Below are positions 24,800 to 34,984 of a stretch of 64,000 bases of DNA, one piece after another. Location: the NCBI GenBank assembly GCA_905221605.1, contig CAJNDS010002368.1, positions 1,085,011 to 1,149,010 of the forward strand. Reading direction: 5' to 3'. The translations under genes and the position numbers were made by a program. Within the stretch, counting starts at the first letter, position 1. The number at the start of each line of letters is the position of its first letter. The DNA comes from Symbiodinium natans (lineage: Eukaryota > Sar > Dinophyceae > Suessiales > Symbiodiniaceae). The notes below the pieces were generated by a model. That model was not told where the DNA came from. It made no database searches and was given only the letters and a program-made list of their open reading frames with translations.

Positions 24800-26100
24800 G
24801 CAGTGTGGAGGCAACTTCCCCAAAAAGCATGTGCTGTGCGTCGCCTCCAAACTTCTCACAAAAACAGCTGCCATACATCCACAGGAATAAACAGCGGATT
24901 CCCGTGCAGATGCTGAGAGGTTGGGGAGGGTTCCGTGGAGGGGAGGTTCGGGAGGGGTCATTGCCAAGACTCCGCGGGGCGTCTAGGACGAGCAGATTTA
25001 GTCCTGCAGCGACCCGCCAAAGCACGCCGCCCCGCGAGCATCAGCAGCATCAGCCCGGTCCCGCTTCTCCTCGGAGAGGCATAAAAACGAGTCCACGCCG
25101 AGGACCCGAAAAATGCTCCAAAAAACCGTTTTGGGCAACCGCCCTGGGCCCCAAATTCGCCCGGGGACGCCGCGAAAATGTCAGGGTTTTTTGACCAGCC
25201 CCCCCCCCACACCCCCCCATGGCTCCGCCCCAGCCCTGACAGGGTATTAAACGAAAGCTCTCCAGGGGGAGCTTTCGTGACTTGCATCGCTCAACACATA
25301 CACATACAGAGGCCGAGAGGAGCAAAAAAAAACCCAGATTGACAGGCCTGTTTATCCCAGCGGTGCGTACCAAAGACAGGTGCGACATGGTGACGTGTGG
25401 TGACCGAGAAGGCACTTCCTGCAATAACGCCATGTTGCCCATGAGACAAGATGAGGCGTCACCGTGACAAATGTGTTGGTTGGCTTGGGTGGAGTGATCG
25501 ACTACGCAGGGAATCTGGAGTGGCTGTCAAGTCGCGGGCCTGTCCCTAGCCCTAGCTCATGCTGCTGACTTGGAGCGGTGCCAGAAGCGGCTGAAAGAGC
25601 TTGGGAAGGCTCTCTCCGAGAACACCATGATTGCCGCATGCGCCACAACAGAACTGCTCAATTAAGACACCTGATTCAGCGTGCGCTAAACGACGACGTG
25701 ACTAATTACCGAAGGTCAGCTGCGTTGCTTAGCCTGACTGCGCAACATGCCACATTGCAGCATGAAACATCTTCACAACAATGACAGCTGTTCACGTTGC
25801 CTGGTGGTGGAGGCCACATAGGCAGGCACACCTGCACGCAAATCGCGAAGAGAAGACTCGCAGAACGCCGAACAACCCGGAGTGCGTGGCCGTTGTAGCC
25901 TCGACTTCCTCATCCGGAAGCGGCTTCTGGGGATCGAGGAAGGTGCAGAGTAGATCAGGATCCTCACAGAACTCTTGTTGGGCTGACGCGATCGCAGGCC
26001 GTAAGACAAGCCTTTTCGAGCGAACTGCTCAAATCTGCTCAAAGCCGCGGTGCAGGGCTGAAGCTGTACAGGTGCCCAGCTGTCGCTGCAGAAAACTGCC
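24800..26100. other. No supported gene
   Basis: GC-rich sequence with C runs (25200-25218) and A runs. Frames on both strands are open by composition only. No domain or clear exon was seen. Confidence 0.4.
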
Positions 26101-26116
26101 ATGGAGGGACCATAAC

Positions 26117-27688
26117 TCATCGCATCTCAGTTCTCAGACCCTCGGACATCCTCGGACCTTCGCCCACTGGGCGCGGGAATCCGGCAATGCGGCGCGGGCG
26201 TGGCAAGAGGAAAGGCCTCACGCGACCCAACCACAGGTCCAGGGGAATGCCCTTCGTCGCCAGGCGCAGGCCAAGAAGCTTTAGGAAGCGATCTTGCAGC
26301 TTGTACTGGTGGCGATCATTTGTGAAGCAGCGATCCTCTGTCAAGACATGGACTTTACCATGACCTCTCGTATGCGCAGCATCCATGTCGCAAACGACAA
26401 AGGACTCCGGAGGCGCGATGCAGGGACTGTTCTCCAGAGGACATGGGGCGCAGTCCCCTGGGACCGACATTCCAGGGCCTGGCAGGCATTGGCTTTGCAG
26501 GCCATGCCTAGAAAGGTTGATGACGGTGGACGCCTCCAAGTCCAGCCCAACTCGAGGCGGTTTCGGAAAGTCTGGACTACACTCGCAATCAAAGCTCTGG
26601 GAAAACTCATCTAAGGGCTCTAGCTCTGCATCAAGGCTCGATTCGGAGCTCGAGGTCTCATGGTCATCATGGTCATTGAGCCCCCGCAATCGGAGGCACC
26701 AGAGCCCCAGTCGGCCGCTTTGTGCTCGGGCCGCACAGAGAAGCTGTGGAGGCCATTTCAGTAACGTGGGACCAACGGGCATTGTAAGGTTCAGGCAATC
26801 AAATGTGACACCCCCATCCTGACTGACCCATAAATCACGATGGACATCGTCGGAGACTCCGCCAGCCACGAGCAGTACTAGTGGCCGCGAGGGCACCGTG
26901 GCACAGGCAACTCCGGTACGCGAGCCGAAAGGAGCCTGAGCGCACATGCGGGACCACTTTCTACCAGCAGTGTCTGAGGCCCAGACATCGGGCAGCAGTC
27001 CGGGGCCCCCCTGCCCTCCAACGATGTAGATCACGCCTTTTGGGCGTGGCTCAGGCGCAGTAGAGCCACCACAGCAGCCGAAATCTGATCTCCCGCTCCA
27101 GTGAATCCCAGCAACGACTAGCTCCCAGCTGGCACCACCGTTCACAGTGCGCCACACGTCATCAGAATAGCCCAAGCCAGGAACGATCCCTCCAAACACC
27201 CAGATGTTGCGCCAACCAGTCGCCGATAGACCACCTGACAATGCGAAGTATCCGTGACGAGGTGCCCACTCAGGCCTGGGAAGTTCGCGTAGTGGTGAAT
27301 GCCAGAGTCTCTCTCCGATCAATCCGATCGAAACGTTGTGACTGTGGCTTGTGGCACTCGTGGCGCTCGTGGCACTTGTGGCCTCCTTCTTCTCCTTGTC
27401 CTTGCTCTCATGGCTTTTCACAGGAACCGTGGTTGCAACTGGTTCAAGGAGCCTTCCCAAGCCTAATCCGGTGCCATCCACGAGCATCCAAGCCTCCTTG
27501 TTTTGCAGCTTTCTTTGCACCCATTGCTCCCCTTTCACCTGCACCAGCTTCCCTGACACCAATGCTCCCAGAACCTCAACACCCACGATTTCTGCGGCTG
27601 TGGACGGTTGAGCTCGAACTGCTATCCGCTTGTGGACAACACGGAACTGCCGTTCAGCATCCTTCGCCGCCTGCGCCGCATGTGCCAT
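26117..27688 (-). CDS. Kelch/beta-propeller protein with SH3b-like N-terminus
   Basis: A 523-residue uninterrupted frame, unusually long for this window. Residues about 14-85 (RVVHKRIAVRAQPS, then VQVKGEQWVQRKL and EAWMLVDGTG) resemble a bacterial-type SH3 domain. This is followed by a low-complexity linker with ATS repeats. Residues about 140-300 hold kelch or galactose-oxidase-like blades: IWVFGG..DDVWRTVNGGASWELV, IYIVGGQGGPGLLPDVWAS and LLVAGGVSDDVHRDLWVSQD. An acidic DHDDHETSSSESSLDAEL stretch and a basic tail follow. Such folds usually bind partners; a substrate cannot be named. The frame stays open upstream of the ATG, so an earlier exon is possible, and the C-terminal tail after the last Cys-rich part may run into intron. 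Confidence 0.75.
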   Translation of the reverse strand: MAHAAQAAKDAERQFRVVHKRIAVRAQPSTAAEIVGVEVLGALVSGKLVQVKGEQWVQRKLQNKEAWMLVDGTGLGLGRLLEPVATTVPVKSHESKDKEKKEATSATSATSATSHSHNVSIGLIGERLWHSPLRELPRPEWAPRHGYFALSGGLSATGWRNIWVFGGIVPGLGYSDDVWRTVNGGASWELVVAGIHWSGRSDFGCCGGSTAPEPRPKGVIYIVGGQGGPGLLPDVWASDTAGRKWSRMCAQAPFGSRTGVACATVPSRPLVLLVAGGVSDDVHRDLWVSQDGGVTFDCLNLTMPVGPTLLKWPPQLLCAARAQSGRLGLWCLRLRGLNDHDDHETSSSESSLDAELEPLDEFSQSFDCECSPDFPKPPRVGLDLEASTVINLSRHGLQSQCLPGPGMSVPGDCAPCPLENSPCIAPPESFVVCDMDAAHTRGHGKVHVLTEDRCFTNDRHQYKLQDRFLKLLGLRLATKGIPLDLWLGRVRPFLLPRPRRIAGFPRPVGEGPRMSEGLRTEMR

Positions 27689-27859
27689 GGGCTCAATTGC
27701 CCTACATGGGGTCCTACGTGCGATGTGGTCCTACATGTGGTTAAACATGCCGTGCTCAACTTGCCTCCACTGAGAGTAGCGTGCATGGAGAGAGTAACAC
27801 GCATTGAATCTGGATCATGTGCCGACCACGTTCTGGGATTTTGGCAGTCCAGCAACCCA

Positions 27860-28960
27860 CAGTAAGGCATTCGAGTTAGCAGCAAGGTTGTTTGAGCAGC
27901 ATGCGCTTGCAACGAAAGGACCGGCCATTGCATGCACATGCAAGTCCTCCTCGTAGGTTCTTTCGTCGTTGAAGACCTTCCAAGGTCTGGTAACCAGCCA
28001 AGGAAACTCTGCAGGCTCCTGCGAACTCCAAGAAACTTGACGTAGCATACTTCGAGGGCTGTCGTGAGACGTGCGAATACTGCCTCTTCGGTGCTTCGGT
28101 CCTTGACCTTTGCAAAGTCCCCCTGCGAAGTCACCGAGGCGGATATGCGCCAAGTGTTCTTGTTCTCGAAAAAGGAGATGTACGTCTTCCTCAAGTTGTC
28201 AAGGCAAGACATAAGCGGCGGCGTGCAACCATGGCACAAACTGGCACGTGGCTTTGCCTTCGCAAACCCAGGCCACTAGAAGGACTCTGTGCATCCAGCA
28301 GCATACATCACACAACCCTCCAATGCCCGAGCACTCGAATCGAAAGCAGTTCCACGACGATGACTGCTAATGTTACTTGATATTTCTGCAATACACTGCA
28401 ACAGCTCTTCAGCAAGAGGGAGCATTCATCCAATGGCGTGTCCGAGCTACAGTGCTGGAATGTCGTGCTTTGCAGCTTTCTTGTGGGAAACGACTGTTGA
28501 ACCAGTTCTGTGTCTCGCCTTCAGAACAGAACCGATGCTGTAGCAGCGAACCGAACCTTCTTACCAAAGATGACCAATAGTCCACGTTGGAGACCCTGTG
28601 TCTTCTGAGAAAGATGCATCTCGATGCGAATAAAGTATGCTCTCTCAAAGGTACCTGTTTTTTTCATCCCCGCCTCCATACGTGACCTAGGACTGTACAA
28701 GAACATGTCTTCGAGCACTGCCAAGCCTTGCCACAAGTATCCCACAACACTGGCGTCACCTCTTGCATCGCAGTTCCCTTGCCATGATAGTGCCATACAG
28801 AGCAAACTGGCTCGTCAGGGCGCAACCGTACCGTACGTATGCGAGAAAATGCCTTCTATCGCGGTCATGTCACTTGAAAGTTTTGGCAAACTGGCCGCCC
28901 AGCCTGTTACCAGGCTCATGTTGTTGGCCCAAAATCCATCATGACATGATCACGTGTACG
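27860..28960 (-). other. Unknown gene: well-formed exons
   Basis: Minus-strand pieces: LSSDMTAIEGIFSHTYG (about 28890-28840); a long exon with YLWQGLAVLEDMFLYSPR then ERAYFIRIEMHLSQKT and LQRGLLVIFG (about 28780-28566), ending at a good GT donor (G then GTAAGA); KTYISFFENKNTWRISAS then TEEAVFARLTTALE (about 28200-28050); and EPAEFPWLVTRPWKVFNDE then RTYEEDLHVHAMAGPFVA (about 28018-27900). They read as one conserved-looking protein. The last two are separated by only 32 nt. I do not recognise the family. It is upstream of the kelch gene on the same strand. Confidence 0.5.
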
Positions 28961-29017
28961 TGAAGGCGGTAGGCGGCTTCCTTCCTCTCGACTGTGGATT
29001 CCGGAATCAGGCAATTA

Positions 29018-29635
29018 TTATCTGGCGAGCATCTTTTCATGGTCAGCCTTTTCGAAGATGGGGCGCCCATCTTTCTTCTCACCGTCCAGCTCCGCGTACA
29101 GGCCGTGTATCCGCTGGGTCCTTATAGGCGGTTCTACAGAAACGTCGGGCAGATTTTGGCGTGAAGTGCCCTGAAAGGGCGCCGACATCCTCTTCGAGGG
29201 ATCGCGGCCGTGGACGAAGACGGCCCGGGGACGGCTACGCGACCTCGGACGGCACTGTGTCCCACACGAGCTTCCACACCGATCAGCAGAGGAGACCTCT
29301 CTGTCGGACCGCCCGCCGCAGCATCTGCCAACCTTTCTTACACAGCAATAAACCACACATGGAGTACTTTACAAGGAAGCACTCAAGCGGAGGATGCGTA
29401 GGGCCACGCAGGTGAAAGACTTTGTCGATCTTGACCGTCTTCCTTGCTTTGACAAAGACCGTGCAACATAGTTGACATGGAGTTGTAGGACTCTCCAGCC
29501 TCTCCACCACGGGCTCAGAAGGAGCCTCCGAGCAAGATAAGAGAATCCCATCGAAAAATGCTGGTCTCTCGATGCCTCCTCTGCCTTATCATCATTGAAC
29601 GCAGCCTCAAGGAAGAAAAGTCCCATGAATTTCAT
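29018..29635 (-). other. Exon-like segments, unknown
   Basis: Minus strand: PPIRTQRIHGLYAELDGEKK then DGRPIFEKADHEK (about 29130-29025) resembles a small domain often repeated in dinoflagellate proteins (pattern RI.G.Y....G....GRP.Y.K). TVFVKARKTVKIDKVFHLRG (about 29470-29410) and MKFMGLFFLEAAFNDDKAEE (about 29635-29570) are also protein-like. Their relation to the neighbouring unknown gene is not settled. Confidence 0.35.
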
Positions 29636-30366
29636 ATGTTCTCAATTCATGTTCATTCCAAGGAAGCGGAGCAGACCGTACCGCAGAGGAATCACGGGGC
29701 AAGCTGCCTCTGCCCCATCGCGATGACGCTTTGAGGGCCTGGTGCTGGCAGTGGAGCTGTTGGTCCAGGCGACTTATCTAAGTGACTCTGTGTGCAGTGC
29801 GCACACGCGTGCACCATGCGTGCACCCATTCCATAGTTGAGTCTTCAGACAAAAGCGGAATCAAGCGCAAAAACAAGTGGAATGCAAAAGCAAATCTGGG
29901 AAGCAAGCCTGCTATCTTCAGCCTTGGCAACCATATTTCCTTGATTTCTTGCCCACGAGCTGCATGTAGCGGCTCATGGTACTGAGGTTGCGGCCGGACC
30001 CCCTACGTCCTGTGATCTGCAGTCGAGATGAGGAGCTCAGACAAGCGGGCTGAAGATCTGTATCTCAGAAACACCCAAGCAGAGTCCTCATCATTTTGAT
30101 CTTCGCGGGGCTTGCGTTTTCTGATTGTCCTCGGCCACTTCACTTCAAGGCATTTCCATTACAATACATAAAAGTCTACAAGCTCCAGCAAGCTGAAGCA
30201 CAATTAAGGACGAAGCTTTCCATTCTCAGCCTGGGGCGTCTCTCGAAAGCTAGCTCCGGCCTCATGGGGCCTGTCATTCTGCGAGCCTCTGTGGCGCGGC
30301 CGCTGCTCTCCTCGGACATTCCAAGCCCCAGAATTGTTACATAAGGGACGATCTGAGGCGTATATA

Positions 30367-30451
30367 CCTTATTCGGGGCCCCTTTTTATAAGGGAATCCT
30401 ACTATTTTAGGGGATGTATCTTCGGGGTCCCCTATTTTCGTACACCCCCCC
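30367..30451 (+). repeat. Dispersed repeat, copy 2 (matches 299-382 inverted)
   Basis: Contains AATCCTACTATTTT and CGGGGTCCCCTATTTTCGTA followed by a C run, in the same order as the minus strand of 299-382. Confidence 0.6.
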
Positions 30452-30699
30452 AGTTGGGTAACCATGGCAACCGTGGTCACCATATCGGCACCGGGCGACT
30501 CTCAATTCATCTTGCAGATCGGCTTGTCTCGGCTTCTGGCCTTTGCTTCTTCCTTTTTCCTTGGCCCTCCTCTTGTTTTGAGGGTGCCGGGAGCACTGAC
30601 CTCCAAGGATGGTGGGGGCTCGTAGCAGAGAGTGCAAAGGGAAAAAACAGCTTTGGCTACGAAGGCACCTGACAAAACTTTGCTGTATCGTCAGGCTGC

Positions 30700-32090
30700 T
30701 CCAGCTTTGACACATCTCCCTGGACAAGAGGACCAGCATGATGAACGCATGGCTGCCTCATGACGGTGCTTCGAGATAACTTTCCAAGCCGCAGCCTCGA
30801 TGCTGTTGTAGAACTTGCGAAAAGCGGCGACGGAAGCAGCACGCTGGCCGTTCCTTGACGGTTGTCACTTGAAACAGGAGAAAGCCTTCGTCCAGAGTTG
30901 CCCCTGAGCCTGCAGCCCGCTTTTGTTCTTTGGCGATGCCTTGGCCCAGAGGGATATCTGACATAGCATATGGCCAGATCTTCCCGTCACCACGGCAGCC
31001 TCATCAAGATTTGGCAGCCTTGGGCACCAGCCTTCGTGAAGTCGAAGTACTCCTGCGAGGCCATCTCACTCGGAGCCTGGCAGAATGGTGACCCCCCGGG
31101 GCTGGCAGTCAGACGAGTTCAGGCGTCACCTTGCGGTCTTCCTCGTACAGGCGAACAAAGGTGCGAGCATAGTTCTTGGCGGTTTCCTGAACGGACCAAG
31201 ACTCACATGAAATGCGCTGGGTAAGTTTGGTGGAGCTCTTCCAAGCTCAGACCTCCTTGCGGCCTTCTGCAAGCATAGACCTGCGCCACAAGTCGAAACA
31301 AGCATCTGGAAGATAACAGCTATTCGAAAAAGACAATTCTTGCACAAAGCTCTGAGGCCCCGCCGCCAGCAGGAAAATGCCCAGCTGGGCACCAAGGCTG
31401 CCTTAGAAAGAAAGAGAAAGAGAGAGTCAATGAGAGGACCAGGAGAGAGAACCTAGCATGAATTAAACGCCGACTAACGAATGCTCTGCCAGAATGTCCA
31501 ACCTCCTCCTCTGTGGCATCTCTGAAGTTTTCCATGCAGCGCTTCGTGGCCTTGTCACATCACCCACACGAACGGCAGCTCCTTCCAACTGCCACTAGGA
31601 CGCTGGCCAAGAAGAACACGAGGTAGCGACTGCTCCGGCTAAGTATGTCTGGGGCAAGAGAGCGTGTGTCGATGAGTTTGTGCTGCGTGTGTGTGTGTGT
31701 GTGGGTGGGGGGGCTTTGCGCGCCTGTCACGCGCAAAAAAAAGCAGGTTCTTGCTTGTGTCCTTACAGATGTTGCGGGCAGCTACGCAACTCCACCCTCT
31801 AGCAAGAAAGATTGTCCTTGTTGTTTGGGAGTGTCGTGTGGGGGCGCAGTGGGGCTTAGAGGCTTAGAGTGCATATCCAGCTGTGAGCCAGCAGCTGCGA
31901 TGAGCGGACGTCGGATGCCAATATCTCACCAAGTAGCTGCAGGCAATGCAAGATTCAATGCTTGCGCAGGCCCGTGTCGCTTGCTCAGAGGCTTCTCAAG
32001 AATCCAGCCTGCCACCACTGCACCTGACCTGCACAGCTTTGACCACAGCCTTGGTATGTTCTAGATCTGCAGCACTGCCGGCCTCGAACT
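30700..32090 (-). other. Unknown gene: group of exon-like segments
   Basis: Minus-strand pieces in order: AADLEHTKAVVKAVQ (about 32065-32020, GT donor), KRCMENFRDATEEEVGHS (about 31550-31495), AKNYARTFVRLYEEDRKVTP (about 31175-31118), SEMASQEYFDFTK (about 31075-31035, GC donor), SDIPLGQGIAKEQKRAAG (about 30962-30905) and AAFRKFYNSIEAAAWKVISK then HRHEAAMR (about 30820-30740). They are charged, mostly helical, with matching splice signals at several ends. No family recognised. Confidence 0.45.
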
Positions 32091-32164
32091 GCCCGCTTCT
32101 AGCGGGTAGGCCTTGGGAGAGGGGGTCGTGCCAAGACGCACTTGGGCACAGCGTTCTGGTGAGA

Positions 32165-32300
32165 TCAGCTCTCTTTCTTTCTCTCCATTTGTTCTTCCTG
32201 TCTTTGTTTTCCTCTCTCTCTCTCTCGCTCTCCCTCTGCCCCTCCCCCTCCCGCCGCTCTCTCCCCCTCTTCCTCTCCCCCTTCCTCATGTTCTCTCTGT
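32165..32300. repeat. CT-rich low-complexity tract
   Basis: Runs of CTCTCT and CCCTCT over about 130 nt. Frames open here are compositional. Confidence 0.85.
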
Positions 32301-32778
32301 GTTTTTTTGAAAGTGGTTGCACCGAAGTGCGCTCGAGCCCGGAAGTTCGTTGGCAATGCTGCCCCTCGCCGTGGGCATTCCCCTGTCTCTGTGCCATTCA
32401 CTGCTGGGCGGGCGACTGCTCCTAGGTCAGTATGGTCGGGGACAGGTCAGCAACGTGCACGCTAGGGGCACTAGGGTAAAGAAAGCACACATGGAGCAAC
32501 ACCTTGTTTTCCCCCTAATCCGCCGAGGCCCGAGCCCCCTCCCCCCCACCACTCCCCCTCCCCTCCCCCCACCCTCCTACCCCCCCTTTCCAAAACCACT
32601 ACAGAACATTGGTGAGGCTCAACTGCTGTGAGCACGGCCTGGGATGCATTATACGAGCCGAACCCTCAAACCTTCAACAAACCCCCCCCTCCCACCCTCC
32701 CCGTGCCCCCCCCTTCCCCCCCCACCCCCCCTACCCCTGATGGGCTGGCTCCACCCTACGATTCTTGAACCCCACACC

Positions 32779-32908
32779 CAAAAAACCCTAAACCCCAAAG
32801 CGTGAACCTTGAGCCCTAAGCCCTCAATCCTAAACTAACCCTCAACCCTAAACCCCAAACCATAAACCATAAACCCGGAACCCTAAACCCTAAACCCTAA
32901 ACCCAACC
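32779..32908. repeat. Degenerate interstitial telomeric repeats (C-rich strand)
   Basis: Repeated CCCTAAA and variants (CCCTAAGC, CCATAAA, CCCTCAA). Confidence 0.85.
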
Positions 32909-32972
32909 CTTATTGCTTGGAGCCCAGCAACTTGGGCGCTGCGGAATCACCATGCTCATGCGGATGCGCTGG

Positions 32973-33008
32973 GCCGGGCCGAGGCGGGTCGCGTAGCGTT
33001 AAAATTAC
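32973..33008 (+). repeat. Shared motif GGCCGAGG..GGTCG.GTAGCGTTAAAATT, copy 1
   Basis: GGCCGAGGCGGGTCGCGTAG followed by CGTTAAAATTA. Related copies are at about 56366-56397 and 56716-56748, all near C-rich tracts. Confidence 0.6.
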
Positions 33009-34984
33009 CCCTGCACACTGTTGATTTGTGTGAGACTGCTTGATTGGGTTTGTGGGGCTTTTTTTGGGGTGACCTCAACTTCGCTGAAAGAGCCCAAGAA
33101 AACGCGAACTAACCTTCCGGTTGGAATTCCCCGATATGGCCTGTCTGATGGGTTTTTTCGGCCGTCAGCCCTAGAACTACTCGAGTTATTCTCTATTTGT
33201 CTCTCTTTCTCTCCTCTTCTTCTTCTTTTTCTTCTACGGGGCATGAGGGGCGTCGCTCCTTCTCCAAAGTCAACCTCCCCCTTCCCCCCACAACCCTGTA
33301 CGCCCCGACCTCCCCCTTCCCTCCCGAACTTTCCGTAATCAAACCCCCCCCCCGTGAGACGTGCTGCCGGCCTCGGTTTTCCCCCGTCTTTTTTAGCCCC
33401 AAAGCCCTCGCTCACTCTCTCTCGTTTTTCTCTCGTCTTCCTTGTCGAACACACAAGAAGCTACCATTTTTTGTGGCAAACACAGCCCTTGGGTAGCGGC
33501 GGTCCATTGGTGGTAGTGGCGGAGGTTGCGCCAAATGCTTTGGCAGCCTAGTCCGCGCGCAGAAATCAAGGCCAACGACAAACATCAAGCCCTACCGAGT
33601 CACACGGAACGGAAGCACCCTTACACAATAAGCTGGCGCGCTGGCTGCCACAGCACAAACACTCACAGTTTCACACACCCAAGCCGATTCAACACATGCA
33701 GTAGAAACACAAGTCTACTCGAATTCCACCAAGGTCGGGACGTAACTGGTGGCATGGTGTGGATGCTGCTGCTTGGGACAGTGGGAGCATCCTAAAAGTG
33801 GGACTCAATAATGCCGGAAGCATCCACCACTCGAACGGATGCAGATTGTGCTCAAAGGCTCGAGCTTCCAACTTTTGACCTGAAGAGCTCAAGAGCAAGA
33901 GCGCTTGCCTTTATGTGAGTCTATGAGTCTATGATGCTGCTGGCAAAGAAGGCTAGATGGAAGACCTCGCTCGGCTCCAGCAAGTTTTCGTCGGCTGGAA
34001 CAAGACAACGCTCGCAGTCCTGCAAGAGTCGGTGTCCTGGCAGAAGGCTCTTGTGGTGCGCTGGCGCTTTGGAACTTCGCATCTATGCATCAAGTCTGGC
34101 GCGCTTCCTTGCAACACCGTTAGAAACTTATGCGGCAGCTGCACAACTCGTGCCTGGATCGACCCAGCCATTGCGATGTCTTCTCAGAACCTGTGCCAGT
34201 GCTGCCAGTGTGAACGTACGTGTTGACAAACATTCTCGGCTGAGAAGCACCCCATCCCCACTTTCGTGCTGACAGCCTGACAGGCTTCGCTGCTCAGCCT
34301 GGGATGTTGACAGGTGCCGCGAGGCAAGCGAAGCAGAATGAAGCGCTTGCAATCGGTGCAAAATGTGTTGCATGCATATTTCTCCTCACTCTTCGGGCGT
34401 TCCAGCACAAAGCCGCTGTACCTTCGAGGAAACCCCGAGATCCTTTCTCTCGTTACAGCATGGAGAGAATGACAAGAAGCTTGACAAGTTGTGCAAAGGA
34501 TATGCTTCTTTAGCACAGACACAGCTTGAAGACTTCTTCTTCGTCGCTGGTCATGCTGGCGTTGTTTCTGTCCTGGGATTCAATACGAATGATGCAAAAA
34601 TTAGTGTTGGACAGTGTTGGACATGTCGGACAGGCTTGAGGAGGTAAACTCGTGTGGAGGTCGCCTCTGCCAGTCTGCACACCGAGGCTCTCTGCAAAAG
34701 ACACGGTTGAAGAACTTCGACCTCTCAGTCTCTTAGAATGCTCTACAGAATGCTCTGCACAGAGATCTGCAATCCGAATCAATCCGATGTGCAATCGGCA
34801 CGTGCCGTTCTCCTAGGCTCCGGGCTTGTCCTTCAAAGCCAGGAGGAGGTCCGGAAAGGATGCGTCCGCCATCAGACTGCGAAGCGCACGACAACATCAC
34901 CACATGCCCTGAGTCTACGCAGACTGCCACTCAGCTACTGCAAAAAAGCAAAGCTCGCATACTCTCTGCATGTGTCTTTGTGGC

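Larger units (their letters stand above)
32500..34330. other. Repeat-rich spacer; no supported gene
   Basis: C-rich runs (32530-32750), a telomeric-like tract (32779-32908), the shared motif at 32973-33008, then T/C-rich sequence with further C runs (33270-33360). From 33500 to 34330 I see no convincing exon on either strand. Confidence 0.45.

Noticed and set aside
32196-32425. Leu/Ser/Pro-rich plus-strand frames and Arg/Glu-rich minus-strand frames
   Set aside because: Both are products of the CT-rich tract.
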